A stretch of DNA of 37,463 bases from Chthoniobacteraceae bacterium (GCA_947476045.1 CANJNZ010000045.1:1-37463), one strand, 5' to 3'. Positions 15,090 through 24,953 are shown, numbered from the stretch's first letter. Notes: generated by a model from the sequence alone, not told the origin. A program made the numbers and translations.

Positions 15090-17639
15090 TCAAAGCAGAT
15101 TCATCTGCGGCGGCATCGCCTGCATTGCTTTCTCAGCTGCCTTTTTCCCGCGCGGTTTGCCGTGTTTTTTGGGCGCTGGCGCTTCGGCAAGCATAGGCTT
15201 CCCGTCAGCGGTGAGTTCGTGCTGTTCGAGGTTGGAGAGGATTTCTTTTGCGCGGGAAATGACGCGCGCAGGAAGACCGGCGAGGCGGGCGACTTGGATG
15301 CCGTAACTTTTGTCCGCGCCACCGGCTACGATTTTGCGGAGGAAGATGATCGCGTCGTTCCATTCACGGACTGCGATGTGCCAGTTTTTCACGCTGCTGC
15401 GGGTGAGTGCGAGTTCGGTGAGTTCGTGGTAGTGCGTGGCGAAGAGCGTGCGGCACTTGGGCTCGTCGTGCAAAAATTCGGCGACGCTCCATGCGATACT
15501 GAGGCCGTCGAACGTGCTCGTGCCGCGTCCGATTTCATCGAGGATGACAAGCGAGCGGGCGGTGGCGTTGTTGCAGATGTTGGCGGTCTCGTTCATCTCG
15601 ACCATGAAGGTGCTCTGCCCGCGAGAGAGATCATCGTTAGCACCTACGCGGGTAAAGATGCGGTCGGCGATTCCGATTTCCGCCTGCTTCGCTGGCACCC
15701 ATGAACCGATTTGCGCCATGAGGACGAGGAGCGCGACCTGGCGGATGTAGGTGCTTTTTCCGGCCATGTTCGGGCCGGTGATGATGAGGAGGCGGTTCGC
15801 AGTGTCGTCGAGCGCGGTGTCGTTCGGAACGAATTTTTCCTCCACGAGCGATTGATCCAAAACGGGGTGGCGTCCATCGGTGATGCGGATGCGAAGTTCG
15901 TCGCTGAGCTGCGGGCGGCAGTAGCCGAAAAGGCGCGCGGTTTCGGCGAGGCCGGCGAGGACATCGAGCGTGGCGACGGCGGATGCGGTGGCTTGGAGCG
16001 GGACAAGCTCGCGCAGGACTTCGTCTCGGAGCTGGAGGAAGAGTTCGTATTCGAGCGCCTGCGAACGTTCGTCGGCTCCGAGGATTTTGCTTTCGACCTC
16101 CTTCAACTCGGGCGTGATGAAGCGTTCTCCGTTGGCGATGGTTTGCTTGCGATGCCATGTGGGGGGCACGGAGCTGAGATTGGATTTTGTGACTTCGATG
16201 AAATAGCCAAAGACGCTCGTGTAGCGAATTTTCAGCGACTTGATGCCGGTTTCCTCGATGGTTTTTTGCTGAAGCTGGGCGATCCAGTCTTTGCCGGCGC
16301 GGGAGGCGTTGCGGAGTTCGTCGAGCGGGGCGTGGTAGCCCTCGCGGAAGATGCCGCCTTCCTTGGTCATCGCAGGGGGTTCGTCCACGATGGCTTTTGT
16401 CAGAAGCTCGACGATGTGTGGGAGCGTGTGGAGGTCGGCATGGATGCTCGCGGCAAGCTGCGGCGTGGCGAGCGGCGCGGACGATGTGACGAGCGCATCC
16501 GGCGCGCGCAGGAGTGATTCAAGGTCGGTGCGGAGTTGCGGGATTTGTTCGAGCGAAGTGCAGAGGACTTGCAGGTCGCGCGCATTTCCGCCGGTCTGCG
16601 TAAGACGACCGATGGTGCGTTCGAGATCGCGGATGCCTTTCAAAGTTTCGCGCAAATTTCCCAGAATGAACGGCTCGGCGATAAAGCGACCTATGAGCTC
16701 CTGTCGTGCGTGGAGCGCGGCGAGATCGCAGAGCGGGTGGAGAATCCAGTCGCGCAGTTTGCGCGCGCCCATGGGCGTGTGCGTGCGGTCCAGGCAGCCG
16801 AGCAGCGAGGTGTCGCGACCGCCGCCGCGCGCGACGACGAGCTCGAGATTCGCCTGCGTGGCGGCGTCTACGATCATGAACTGCGAATTGCGATATGCGG
16901 CGAGTCGCGTGATGTGGCTGAGCGAGCGACGCAGCTCTTTCAAATAGTTGACGATGGCACCCGCCGCGCATTGTGCCGCCGGCATTTCGGCGCAGCCAAA
17001 GCCATCGAGCGACTGCACTTTGAAATGATCGCGCAACGTGTAGTAGGCATGGTCGGCGAGGAACGTGTAGCCGTCGCGGAGTTGGAGGCCGTGGATTTCG
17101 CGGTAAAGCGCGGCGTGCTCTTCACTCACGATCACCTCGGCGGGCTGCACGCGCGCGATTTCGTCGGCGAGTGCGGAGTCATCAGCAAGCTCGGTGAGGC
17201 GGAAGTCGCCAGTGGTGAGATCCACGAAGGCGAAACCGTGCACGCCTTTCTCGCCGGGATGGATCGCGGCGAGGAAGTTGTTCCGTTTTGCATCGAGCAT
17301 CTGCAAATCGGCGACCGTGCCCGGCGAGACGATGTGGGTGATTTCCCGCTGAACGATCTGCCCCGGCTTCGGCTCGCTCACCTGATCGCAAATGGCTACG
17401 CGCTTGCCAGCCTTGATCAGCCGCCGCATGTAGCCGTCGCAGGCGTGATGCGGGATGCCGCACATCGGCGTGCCGTTGCGTTTGGTGAGAGCAACATTGA
17501 GAATCGCGGAGGCCTCCTTGGCGTCCTCAAAGAACATCTCGTAAAAGTCGCCGAGCCGGAAAAGCAGCAGGGTATCCGGCGGCAAAGTGCGCCGGATGCC
17601 TTGGTATTGCTGCATCATCGGGGTCAGGTGTTCGGACAT
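15090..17639 (-). CDS. mutS: DNA mismatch repair protein MutS
   Basis: I place the start at ATG 17639 because the protein then begins MSEHLTPMMQQY, the standard MutS N-terminus; the open frame extends 29 codons further upstream without conservation. 849 aa, normal family length. The mismatch-binding domain I has the FYEMFFEDA segment with the conserved Phe-x-Glu. The C-terminal ATPase has Walker A GPNMAGKST (622-630, Lys628), STFMVEMNE, the LDEIGRGTSTFDGLSIAW signature and the FATHYHEL switch. It recognises mismatches and recruits MutL; mutL is not in the window. It forms an operon with apbE. Confidence 0.97.
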   Translation of the reverse strand: MSEHLTPMMQQYQGIRRTLPPDTLLLFRLGDFYEMFFEDAKEASAILNVALTKRNGTPMCGIPHHACDGYMRRLIKAGKRVAICDQVSEPKPGQIVQREITHIVSPGTVADLQMLDAKRNNFLAAIHPGEKGVHGFAFVDLTTGDFRLTELADDSALADEIARVQPAEVIVSEEHAALYREIHGLQLRDGYTFLADHAYYTLRDHFKVQSLDGFGCAEMPAAQCAAGAIVNYLKELRRSLSHITRLAAYRNSQFMIVDAATQANLELVVARGGGRDTSLLGCLDRTHTPMGARKLRDWILHPLCDLAALHARQELIGRFIAEPFILGNLRETLKGIRDLERTIGRLTQTGGNARDLQVLCTSLEQIPQLRTDLESLLRAPDALVTSSAPLATPQLAASIHADLHTLPHIVELLTKAIVDEPPAMTKEGGIFREGYHAPLDELRNASRAGKDWIAQLQQKTIEETGIKSLKIRYTSVFGYFIEVTKSNLSSVPPTWHRKQTIANGERFITPELKEVESKILGADERSQALEYELFLQLRDEVLRELVPLQATASAVATLDVLAGLAETARLFGYCRPQLSDELRIRITDGRHPVLDQSLVEEKFVPNDTALDDTANRLLIITGPNMAGKSTYIRQVALLVLMAQIGSWVPAKQAEIGIADRIFTRVGANDDLSRGQSTFMVEMNETANICNNATARSLVILDEIGRGTSTFDGLSIAWSVAEFLHDEPKCRTLFATHYHELTELALTRSSVKNWHIAVREWNDAIIFLRKIVAGGADKSYGIQVARLAGLPARVISRAKEILSNLEQHELTADGKPMLAEAPAPKKHGKPRGKKAAEKAMQAMPPQMNLL

Positions 17640-17786
17640 CAGGAAAAGCAGACTAGCGGCTGGTGATTCGCGGGCAAGCAGAGGCATAAAAAGTCCATCT
17701 TTCCCGCATAATGAAAAGAACGTCACGCAGCCCGGGATTCTCCACTTGCAATGTCATTACCCACCTGTATTGTCCCGCACCTTTCT

Positions 17787-20234
17787 ATGCGCCACTGGCT
17801 TCTCCTCGTCCTCAGTTTCATTTCTCTCACGCTGGTTCAAGCGCAGCAGACGTTTTTGCCATTTCCAACAAACTTTCCGCCCAGTTTTTCTTTTGATGAA
17901 ACATATCGTGATGAGGTGATAAGTGATCCGTTCTCGTCTGGTGATTTTATCACACGACCACGAAGCACATTAACGATCACTGCTGTTGGTTCACTGGATG
18001 GCTTCGATGTGAGCGATCCTGATAATCTGGATATCTTTACCCGCTATGAAATTAGTATAGGAAATTTTTTGATGAGGGGAACACTCGGGGACGACCCAGA
18101 ATACGATCCTCTTTCCACTGATCACAATCGTTCCATTAACATACCAATTACTGGTTTTGATGATAACGGCGATGAGGTGAACGCCGGCTCCTTAAACATC
18201 TCATGGACGTCTGCCCGTGTAACTTTTACAATCACGGTGACAGATGCGCTCCTCTACGGGATTGATATCGATTTATCGTCCATCGTCAGTTCAGATTACT
18301 ACCCGGATGTCAACGCGCCAAACATCGATCGTGATGATCTTTTAGCAAAGTTGGTCTTTGGGCCTTTCGGCATGGATATAAGAACTTGCTACGCGATAGG
18401 CACTGCAACCTCTCAGCCTGATTCACTAGGGCGCGTGCCGGAAAATATCTCAAACGTGCATGTTTTTGGGGCAATCGACAGCACGGTTCCGTCGGTGACC
18501 ATTACCCAACCAGCAGCAAATGCGATCGTGACTACCAACGACGCCACCCCTGATGGAAAATACAACATTCTAGGAACGGCTTCCGACACACGGGTCGTCT
18601 TCGGCCAGACATTCCCGGGGGCACTAGATACCGTAGAGGTCCAAGTTGGCACACTTACGAATCCCGGCGTTTTTGTAACAGCTCAAATCGATGGGTCAGG
18701 AAACTGGATTTTGCCAAATGCACAGATAGAACCTGGGAAAAATCGGATGGTGGTTCGAGCGACTGATATTCACGGAAATTCGGTCACTACCCCAGCACGT
18801 GAGTTCACCTATACAAAACAGGGCAACCTGTCGGTAACTACTTCGGCTACAGGATATAGCGTATCTGAAAACGGTAAAGTCGCAGGCACGGTCAGTGGAG
18901 CATTTTTTGTAACGCCTGGCAAAAAACTCACATCGACTGTCAATCAAGCACCACAGCAAGATTCTCAAAGCGGGGTTACTGCGGGGCAAATCTATACCGT
19001 GAAAGCCAAGCCAGCATCAGGCTCCGTATTCAATGGCTGGGTCGGTAAAATCAAAAATGTGATCGTGCTCAACTCCGTAACCGAGACGCTCAGTTTCGAA
19101 ACAAAGCCGGATTTGGTCCTTACAGCCAACTTCGTTCCCGATCCGTTTATCACCAATATTCGCGGCAGCTATTACGGACTTATCAACGGTGACAGCAGCG
19201 GCGAGCGTGGCTTGTTTAAACTCAACCTCTCGAAGTCAGGCGCTTTCACAGGCACCGTGAAAATTGGCACTCTTTCGCTGCCGCTCAAAGGCAAGATTCT
19301 CGGCAACGGCTTTTGGACAACCACCATCACAAAAAAAGGCGGGGCATCCTACACAATCACGCTGAACCTGACTCTCAGCCTGGCTGGCGACCGTCAGATT
19401 ATCGGCACCATTACATCTGCTGGCATCGATTCTACTTTCGTCGCAGACCTAAATGACTGGCACAAACCCAGAGGAATCGACCCCGGCAAGGTTTCCAATG
19501 CATATGCGGGATTTTATAACGTGCTTTTGCCGCCGGCTGACACCAACACTGACACGGATTTCCCAGCTGGAACCGGTTTTGGCCGCGTAAGTATCGGCAA
19601 ACTCGGCACTGTGAAATTCGTCGGTAAACTCGGAGATGGATCACCCTTTGCCGCCAGCACCAAACTGGCAAAACGTAATTCCGGCCCGGTGGTGTTTCCG
19701 CTGTTTATCCCACTGGATAAAAATAAAGGCAACGTATCCGGATTAGTAACCTACGACAATACACCGACCAGCAGCGACCTGACTGCGACCCTTGACTGGG
19801 CGGAGCCGCTTACAACTAAAGTTGATCCTGAACCTTTCGTTGGCAAAGTCACACTTCACGGCTCGCTTTACACAAAGCCAACTACTGGCGTGCGCGTCAT
19901 GCTTCAAACAACAAACGGTATCGGAAAGCTGTCGTTCTTCGCCCCGGCTTACTCAAAACCAACCACCACGGCGCCCGCAGACCTTTCACTGCTCTTCAAT
20001 GCCGCTACACTTGAAGCCACGAAGCAAAGTGTAGGGCCGCTTGGTGCGGAAATGGTAGCGTTCAAATTTAATCCCAGCACAGGACTGTTCACCGGCAGTT
20101 ACAAAGATCCATTACTCAAAAAAACCATCCCGGTCTTTGGAGCAGTCTCACGCAAGGCAAACAGCGGCGTCGGCGAGGCGGCAGGCGTTTTCATACGCGG
20201 CAATCGCTCGGGAGTCATTCGCTTTGGACCATAA
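17787..20234 (+). CDS. Large exported surface protein with Ig-like and InlB B-repeat-like domains
   Basis: ATG 17787 opens a signal peptide (MRHWLLLVLSFISLTLVQA) and gives 815 aa; an upstream ATG at 17751 adds 12 unlikely residues. Residues about 20-230 are a beta-rich domain rich in Asp and Ser. About 232-341 is a bacterial Ig-like domain (PSVTITQPA through ATDIHGNSVTTPAREFTY). About 348-450 resembles a divergent InlB B-repeat (GQIYTVKAKPASGSVFNGWVG ending VLTANF). About 455-671 contains two related modules beginning GSYYGLING and NAYAGFYNVL, each with a G-rich beta pattern, a kind common in verrucomicrobial surface proteins. The 5' half is visibly less GC-rich than its neighbours. Likely an adhesin or surface-layer component; ligand unknown. 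Confidence 0.8.
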   Translation: MRHWLLLVLSFISLTLVQAQQTFLPFPTNFPPSFSFDETYRDEVISDPFSSGDFITRPRSTLTITAVGSLDGFDVSDPDNLDIFTRYEISIGNFLMRGTLGDDPEYDPLSTDHNRSINIPITGFDDNGDEVNAGSLNISWTSARVTFTITVTDALLYGIDIDLSSIVSSDYYPDVNAPNIDRDDLLAKLVFGPFGMDIRTCYAIGTATSQPDSLGRVPENISNVHVFGAIDSTVPSVTITQPAANAIVTTNDATPDGKYNILGTASDTRVVFGQTFPGALDTVEVQVGTLTNPGVFVTAQIDGSGNWILPNAQIEPGKNRMVVRATDIHGNSVTTPAREFTYTKQGNLSVTTSATGYSVSENGKVAGTVSGAFFVTPGKKLTSTVNQAPQQDSQSGVTAGQIYTVKAKPASGSVFNGWVGKIKNVIVLNSVTETLSFETKPDLVLTANFVPDPFITNIRGSYYGLINGDSSGERGLFKLNLSKSGAFTGTVKIGTLSLPLKGKILGNGFWTTTITKKGGASYTITLNLTLSLAGDRQIIGTITSAGIDSTFVADLNDWHKPRGIDPGKVSNAYAGFYNVLLPPADTNTDTDFPAGTGFGRVSIGKLGTVKFVGKLGDGSPFAASTKLAKRNSGPVVFPLFIPLDKNKGNVSGLVTYDNTPTSSDLTATLDWAEPLTTKVDPEPFVGKVTLHGSLYTKPTTGVRVMLQTTNGIGKLSFFAPAYSKPTTTAPADLSLLFNAATLEATKQSVGPLGAEMVAFKFNPSTGLFTGSYKDPLLKKTIPVFGAVSRKANSGVGEAAGVFIRGNRSGVIRFGP

Positions 20235-20331
20235 TAAACACCGGCAGGCGATTGCCTCACATTTGTTTCATCACGATACTTGACCACTTGAGTTTAAGGG
20301 ATGAGCGTTCCCCCGCTCCAAAAACCAAAAT

Positions 20332-21090
20332 ATGCGTATTAACCGCAAACAAACGCAGGACGGGTTCACTTTGATCGAACTCCTCGTCGTCATCGTGATT
20401 ATCTCCATATTGGCCGCATTCCTGTTCCCTATTTTTGGCAGTTCCAGACAAAGGGCGAAGCAGACTATCTCCATGAACAACCTCAAGCAGTGGGGCGTCG
20501 CGTTCAACCGCTCCCTGGGCGATAATAACGGATACCTGCCGTCTGACGGACAAGGCAGCACCAGCATCAAACTCACAGACACTACCTCGTGGTTCAACCG
20601 CCTCCCTCCTTACATCGACGAAAAGCCACTTTCAGATCCATTCTATGCCACAAATCCACCGATGCCCGGCAACCGGAGCGTGTGGATCAATCCCGCCGTT
20701 CCAAATGATGACGGAATGAAATACGTCAAACCACCGGATAAATTTCTATTCTGCTACGCAATGAATTACTTTCTCTATAGCGGGCAGGAAAAAACACCGG
20801 ATCATACACAACCTCTCAGCCGCATCGAGTCTCCCTCCGCAACCGTTTTCATGGCCGAAAAGAACGACAATTTCGCCAACTGTAATCCGAAGTATATCAA
20901 AGCCTACTTTGGCTCCAATGCACCGGGGGCTGCCGACACGGATAAGAATAACGCGGCCCATTTTCTCTTCTGCGACGGGCACGTCGAACTCATCAAACGT
21001 GCCGTATTCAGCGATCCCGCTGCGATCAATAACATCACCATCGACCCGCATTTTACGTTCGTCCCCTTCTACAAGGCGACTTCTTCCTAG
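20332..21090 (+). CDS. Prepilin-type N-terminal cleavage/methylation protein (H-x9-DG type)
   Basis: 252 aa. The type IV prepilin signature is textbook: basic leader, cleavage between Gly11 and Phe12, then TLIELLVVIVIISILAAFLF with Glu at +5. The C-terminus contains HFLFCDGHVELI, the H-x9-DG-like motif of the large Planctomycetes/Verrucomicrobia pseudopilin family. The leader would be cut by PilD and the protein placed in a pseudopilus or left in the inner membrane. It lies 97 bp downstream of the large surface protein on the same strand with no strong terminator between, so they may be co-expressed. No secretion ATPase or other pilin gene is nearby. Confidence 0.92.
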   Translation: MRINRKQTQDGFTLIELLVVIVIISILAAFLFPIFGSSRQRAKQTISMNNLKQWGVAFNRSLGDNNGYLPSDGQGSTSIKLTDTTSWFNRLPPYIDEKPLSDPFYATNPPMPGNRSVWINPAVPNDDGMKYVKPPDKFLFCYAMNYFLYSGQEKTPDHTQPLSRIESPSATVFMAEKNDNFANCNPKYIKAYFGSNAPGAADTDKNNAAHFLFCDGHVELIKRAVFSDPAAINNITIDPHFTFVPFYKATSS

Positions 21091-21105
21091 CGCGCCAGCC
21101 CTGTT

Positions 21106-21921
21106 TTACTGCGCAAAGAACGGGTTATTTTTCTGCTCCTCGCCCACACTTGTGAGTGGACCGTGGCCGGGGCAGATGACGGTGACGGGCGGTAGAGTCA
21201 GAATTTGCTCGATGTTGTTCTTCACCGCATCCGAGTAGCTCACGCCGCCGCCGCCCATGCTGCCGGCAAAGATGCTGTCGCCGACAATCGCCACAGGCCG
21301 CGCCAGACCGCTCACGACGTAGGTAATTCCACCCGGCGAGTGACCCCAAGTCAGCCGACTTTCCACTGTGAGCCCGCCAAACTGCCAACTCTGACCCGCA
21401 GCAAAAATGTTTGCCCCCGCGACCGGCTCGCGATCCCCCGCCCACACTGCGGCTCCCGTTTTTTCGCGCAAGCGGTCGAGATCGAAAATATGATCGCCGT
21501 GCGTGTGCGTGATGAAAATATGCCGCACAGTCAGCCCGCGCGCCTGCGCCTCAGCGAGAATGCCACTTGCATCCGCACCTGTGTCGAAAACAGCCGCGTC
21601 TTTCGTGGCGGGGTCCCATATGAGATATGCATTCACTGTCATGTCTTCGTAGGGGGTGTTGAATTGCGCCAAGCCGTCGAGCGAGACCGGCACTGGAAAA
21701 TAACGCTTTTCAGCCAGCGCCGTCAGGGCGTTCGCGCTGATCCCCAACACCGGTGCGATCTTCGCCGCAGCAGCACTGCTGAATTCTCCGCCACGCAAAG
21801 ACTGCAATTCCGGCAGGCCGATTCCGGCGCGCTGGGCGAGCGATTGGTCATCGAGATGCAGGCCACGCATGGCCTTGCCGATGATGTCAGTGAACGTGTC
21901 TTCGAGCGGGATAGTAGGCAT
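21106..21921 (-). CDS. HTH-fused metallo-beta-lactamase-fold hydrolase (glyoxalase II-like)
   Basis: 271 aa. Residues about 10-72 look like an XRE-type helix-turn-helix (DDQSLAQRAGIGLPELQSLR, then LGISANAL). Residues about 85-265 are a metallo-beta-lactamase fold with a complete metal set: T-H139-T-H141-G-D143-H144, His194 in WGHSPGG, Asp215 in GDSIF and His253 in CPGHGPLTS. The fold suggests a glyoxalase II-like thioesterase or other hydrolase. The HTH could sense substrate, bind DNA, or just be a structural extension. It converges on the prepilin gene with a 15-bp gap and is divergent from coaX. Confidence 0.85.
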   Translation of the reverse strand: MPTIPLEDTFTDIIGKAMRGLHLDDQSLAQRAGIGLPELQSLRGGEFSSAAAAKIAPVLGISANALTALAEKRYFPVPVSLDGLAQFNTPYEDMTVNAYLIWDPATKDAAVFDTGADASGILAEAQARGLTVRHIFITHTHGDHIFDLDRLREKTGAAVWAGDREPVAGANIFAAGQSWQFGGLTVESRLTWGHSPGGITYVVSGLARPVAIVGDSIFAGSMGGGGVSYSDAVKNNIEQILTLPPVTVICPGHGPLTSVGEEQKNNPFFAQ

Positions 21922-21961
21922 GAGAGCACAGTAAAATGCGACCTAGTCCCCTGTCGAGTTT

Positions 21962-21990
21962 TTGGAAACATCTAAGGGCGCGACTATAAA
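21962..21990 (+). promoter_or_regulatory. Putative sigma-70-type promoter of coaX
   Basis: TTGGAA (21962-21967), a 17-bp spacer, then TATAAA (21985-21990). Spacing is optimal and the -10 is one base from consensus. The predicted start near 21997 leaves a leader of about 57 nt that contains a hairpin. Confidence 0.5.
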
Positions 21991-22004
21991 GTCCATGGAG
22001 TCCA

Positions 22005-22021
22005 TCCACGTATTTCGTGGA
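22005..22021 (+). promoter_or_regulatory. Hairpin in the coaX leader (TCCACG / CGTGGA)
   Basis: A perfect 6-bp stem with a TATTT loop lying in the predicted 5' leader, about 32 bp before the start codon. It has no T-run. It may stabilise or regulate the leader; role unproven. Confidence 0.35.
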
Positions 22022-22053
22022 CAACACCCGTCGCGCTCGCGTGCAATCCCTTC

Positions 22054-22800
22054 ATGCCAGCCTCCGAGTTCCTGCTGATTGATAACAGCAACTCTTTCAC
22101 AAAATTCGCGCTCTCCTCGCGCGAAACAATCGGCCCTGTGCGCAAACTCCGCACCGCCGAACTCGACGCCATCTCCCTACGCCGCATCATGTGCGGTTGG
22201 CGATTTGCGCGCATCGTCATGTGCAGCGTCGTCCCGGAAAAAAGTGCGCTCATTTCGCAATGCCTCGACGGACTCCCGCTCCACACCGTCTCGCATCGCA
22301 GCAAGCTCGGCGTCGGCATCGAATACCCGCGCCCGCGCAGCATCGGCGCAGACCGCCTCGCCAATGCAGCCAGCGCCGCCGCGTTCTACGGCACCCCGTG
22401 CGTCGTCGTAGATTTTGGCACCGCAGTCACCTTCGACATTTTGAGCAGCGCGAAAAAATACATCGGCGGCGTCATCGCGCCCGGACTCGAAGCGATGACC
22501 GACTACCTCCATCAGCGCACCGCGCTCCTGCCAAAAATCACACTGCTCGAACCGCCCGGCCCCATCGGTAAATCCACGCGACACGCCATGCTCGCAGGAG
22601 CCGTCTATGGTTACCGCGGCCTCGTGCGGGAAATCCTCGCCGAAATCCGCAGCAAAATTGCGGCGCGTAAAATGAAAGTCGTCGCCACCGGCGGCTACGC
22701 CTCGCTCATCGCCGCAGGAGTTCGTGAAATTTCCACCGTCCACGAAAACCTCACGCTCGAAGGACTCCGCCTCATCGGCAGCTTGAACTTTCCTTCGTAG
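22054..22800 (+). CDS. coaX: Type III pantothenate kinase
   Basis: CoaX phosphorylates pantothenate in the first step of coenzyme A synthesis and, unlike types I and II, is not feedback-inhibited by CoA. 248 aa, normal length. The ASKHA-fold motifs are present: a phosphate-1 variant IDNSNSFTK with Asp10 (family usually D-x-GNT), GADR (98-101) followed by LANAASAA, and phosphate-2 DFGTAVTFD (120-128), plus IGGVIAPGL. The DNSNS variant of the first loop keeps the key Asp. It ends 6 bp from the convergent recG end. Confidence 0.92.
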   Translation: MPASEFLLIDNSNSFTKFALSSRETIGPVRKLRTAELDAISLRRIMCGWRFARIVMCSVVPEKSALISQCLDGLPLHTVSHRSKLGVGIEYPRPRSIGADRLANAASAAAFYGTPCVVVDFGTAVTFDILSSAKKYIGGVIAPGLEAMTDYLHQRTALLPKITLLEPPGPIGKSTRHAMLAGAVYGYRGLVREILAEIRSKIAARKMKVVATGGYASLIAAGVREISTVHENLTLEGLRLIGSLNFPS

Positions 22801-22806
22801 CGCCGC

Positions 22807-24894
22807 TCACGACACCTGCGCGAGAATCGTGCGGCGCGTCTCATTGAGCAGGACGCGACACCCGGCGTGCTCCGGACGTTCGAGCTTCGGATCGTGCTCG
22901 AAGATCAAATACGCGTGATTGCGCGCGAGCTTCATCAAATCCGCATCGCGGAAAAGATCACCCAGCTTGAGCGGTGGTAGACCACTCTGCGCCGTGCCGA
23001 GCAAATCACCCGCACCGCGCAACCGTAAATCCGCTTCTGCAATTTCAAAACCATCGTTTGTCTTCTCCAGCACGCGCAGTTTCTCCATCGCCTCATCCTC
23101 GTCCGTGCCGGTGATGAGAATGCAGTAGCTCTTGTGCTCGCCGCGCCCGATGCGCCCGCGGAGTTGATGAAGCTGCGCGAGGCCGAATCGTTCTGCGTTT
23201 TCGATGAGCATCACGTTCGCATTCGGCACATCCACGCCCACTTCGATCACCGTCGTGGCGATGAGCGCTTTCGTTTTCCCCGACCGGAAGCGCGTCATGA
23301 TTGCATCCTTCTCCTCCGGCGGCACACGCCCGTGGATCAGCTCACATTTCAACGGCGCGAGCATCTCGCTCCATTTCACAAACTCCGCGGTCGCGGCCTT
23401 CGCCTCCAGCTTTTCGCTTTCCTCGATCAGCGGATAAACGATGTAGCACTGCCGCCCCGAGTCGAGTTGCTCGCGAATGAATTTCGCCGCCTCCGGCAGC
23501 TTTGCCGGCACGCGCACTCCCGTGATGATTTTGCCACGGCCCGCTGGCATTTCATCGAGCGTGGAAACATCGAGGTCGCCGTAAATCGTCATCGTCAAAG
23601 TGCGCGGGATCGGCGTCGCGGTCATCACCAGGACATCCGGCGCGCTTCCCTGCTCACGTAGCCGCGCACGCTGCACGACTCCGAATTTGTGCTGCTCATC
23701 AATCACCGCCAGCCCCAGCCGTGTGAACCCTGCGCCCTCATATAAAAGTGCGTGAGTCCCGACCAAAATGTGCGGCTCGCCCGGCGCGATGTCCGCATGA
23801 GGACTTAGATCAAACAGCGGCATTTCTCCTCCAGCTTCACGGCGTGCTCCCGTGCGAAGCGCGACACGAATGCCGAGCGGATCGAGCAGACGGCGGAAAG
23901 TCAGGTAATGCTGCTCAGCCAAAATCTGCGTGGGCGCCATGAGCGCCGCCTGAAAGCCAGCCTCCACACAAAGCAGCATCGCACTCATCGCCACGAGCGT
24001 TTTGCCGGATCCAACGTCGCCATGAAGCAGCCGGTTCATCGGACGCGGCGAGGCGAGATCGTCTCGGATTTCTGCGATGGAGCGCTGTTGCGCCTTTGTC
24101 AGCGGAAACGGAAGCGAATCATGCAGACGACGCATCCATTCTCCAGTGCCGCAGTGAGGCTCGCCGCGTTCGGATTTCAGCTCTGCGCGTTTCGCGGAAA
24201 CCGCGAGCTGCATGGCGAGAAATTCCTCCAGCACCAGATGCCGTCTCGCTTTCGCCAGCGACTCCATGCTCGACGGAAAGTGCATCTCACGCAGCGCCCA
24301 CGAACGCGAAGTAGCGTCGAGTTTTTGCGGCACGAGTTGCTCGACCGTATCATCCTGAAGCTGCTCTAAAACCTCCCACACCATGCGCCGCAGCACGCGT
24401 GGCGAAATTCCCTCGGTCGCTGCGTGAATGGGAGCAATACGACGCAAATGAATGCTTTCCTCCGTATCGTCCTCGATCACTTCAAACTCCGGGTGCGCGA
24501 TGATCACATTGCTGCCGCTGCGCTTCGGCTTTCCGTAAACAACGAGCCGATGTCCCTGAACGATCATTTTCTCCACCCAGTGCGAATTAAACCACCGGCA
24601 AATGAGCCGCCCGCCGAATGCACTCGCGCCGTCTTCCTCGATGAGCACGTCGAACATTTTCTGCCAGCCACGAATCCTGCGGACGCTCGTCTTTTTCACC
24701 ACGCCGCAAACGCAAACCGGCTGATCGGTCGTGTCGTTGGGGAAGCGATCGAATTGGTTGCGATCCTCGTAGCGACGCGGGAAATGCAAAAGCAACGCCC
24801 TGACCGTGGGCAGACCGAAGCGTTCAAGCAGCCGGGCACGATTCGGCGGCAGGAAATCAAGCTCGGCCAGCGGCGTCTCCAAGGTCACACCCAC
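22807..24894 (-). CDS. recG: ATP-dependent DNA helicase RecG
   Basis: RecG reverses stalled replication forks and migrates branched DNA. 695 aa, the standard length, with a GTG start at 24894. The N-terminal wedge/OB domain covers about residues 1-240 (LLLHFPRRYEDRN is a family hallmark). Helicase motifs are GDVGSGKT with Lys298, DEQHKFGV with the D399-E-Q-H box, TATPIPRTL and the C-terminal IGRGEHKSYC. The C-terminal segment ADLRLRGAGDLLGTAQSG is typical of RecG. Convergent with coaX. Confidence 0.97.
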   Translation of the reverse strand: MGVTLETPLAELDFLPPNRARLLERFGLPTVRALLLHFPRRYEDRNQFDRFPNDTTDQPVCVCGVVKKTSVRRIRGWQKMFDVLIEEDGASAFGGRLICRWFNSHWVEKMIVQGHRLVVYGKPKRSGSNVIIAHPEFEVIEDDTEESIHLRRIAPIHAATEGISPRVLRRMVWEVLEQLQDDTVEQLVPQKLDATSRSWALREMHFPSSMESLAKARRHLVLEEFLAMQLAVSAKRAELKSERGEPHCGTGEWMRRLHDSLPFPLTKAQQRSIAEIRDDLASPRPMNRLLHGDVGSGKTLVAMSAMLLCVEAGFQAALMAPTQILAEQHYLTFRRLLDPLGIRVALRTGARREAGGEMPLFDLSPHADIAPGEPHILVGTHALLYEGAGFTRLGLAVIDEQHKFGVVQRARLREQGSAPDVLVMTATPIPRTLTMTIYGDLDVSTLDEMPAGRGKIITGVRVPAKLPEAAKFIREQLDSGRQCYIVYPLIEESEKLEAKAATAEFVKWSEMLAPLKCELIHGRVPPEEKDAIMTRFRSGKTKALIATTVIEVGVDVPNANVMLIENAERFGLAQLHQLRGRIGRGEHKSYCILITGTDEDEAMEKLRVLEKTNDGFEIAEADLRLRGAGDLLGTAQSGLPPLKLGDLFRDADLMKLARNHAYLIFEHDPKLERPEHAGCRVLLNETRRTILAQVS

Positions 24895-24953
24895 AAGATA
24901 TTGATACGGCGAAACGGCGACAAGCTACGGCTTGTGGAAATATTCAGGTTACA

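Noticed and set aside
15711-17666. Two long plus-strand frames opposite mutS
   Set aside because: Antisense shadows; mutS has full-length conserved motifs on the minus strand.
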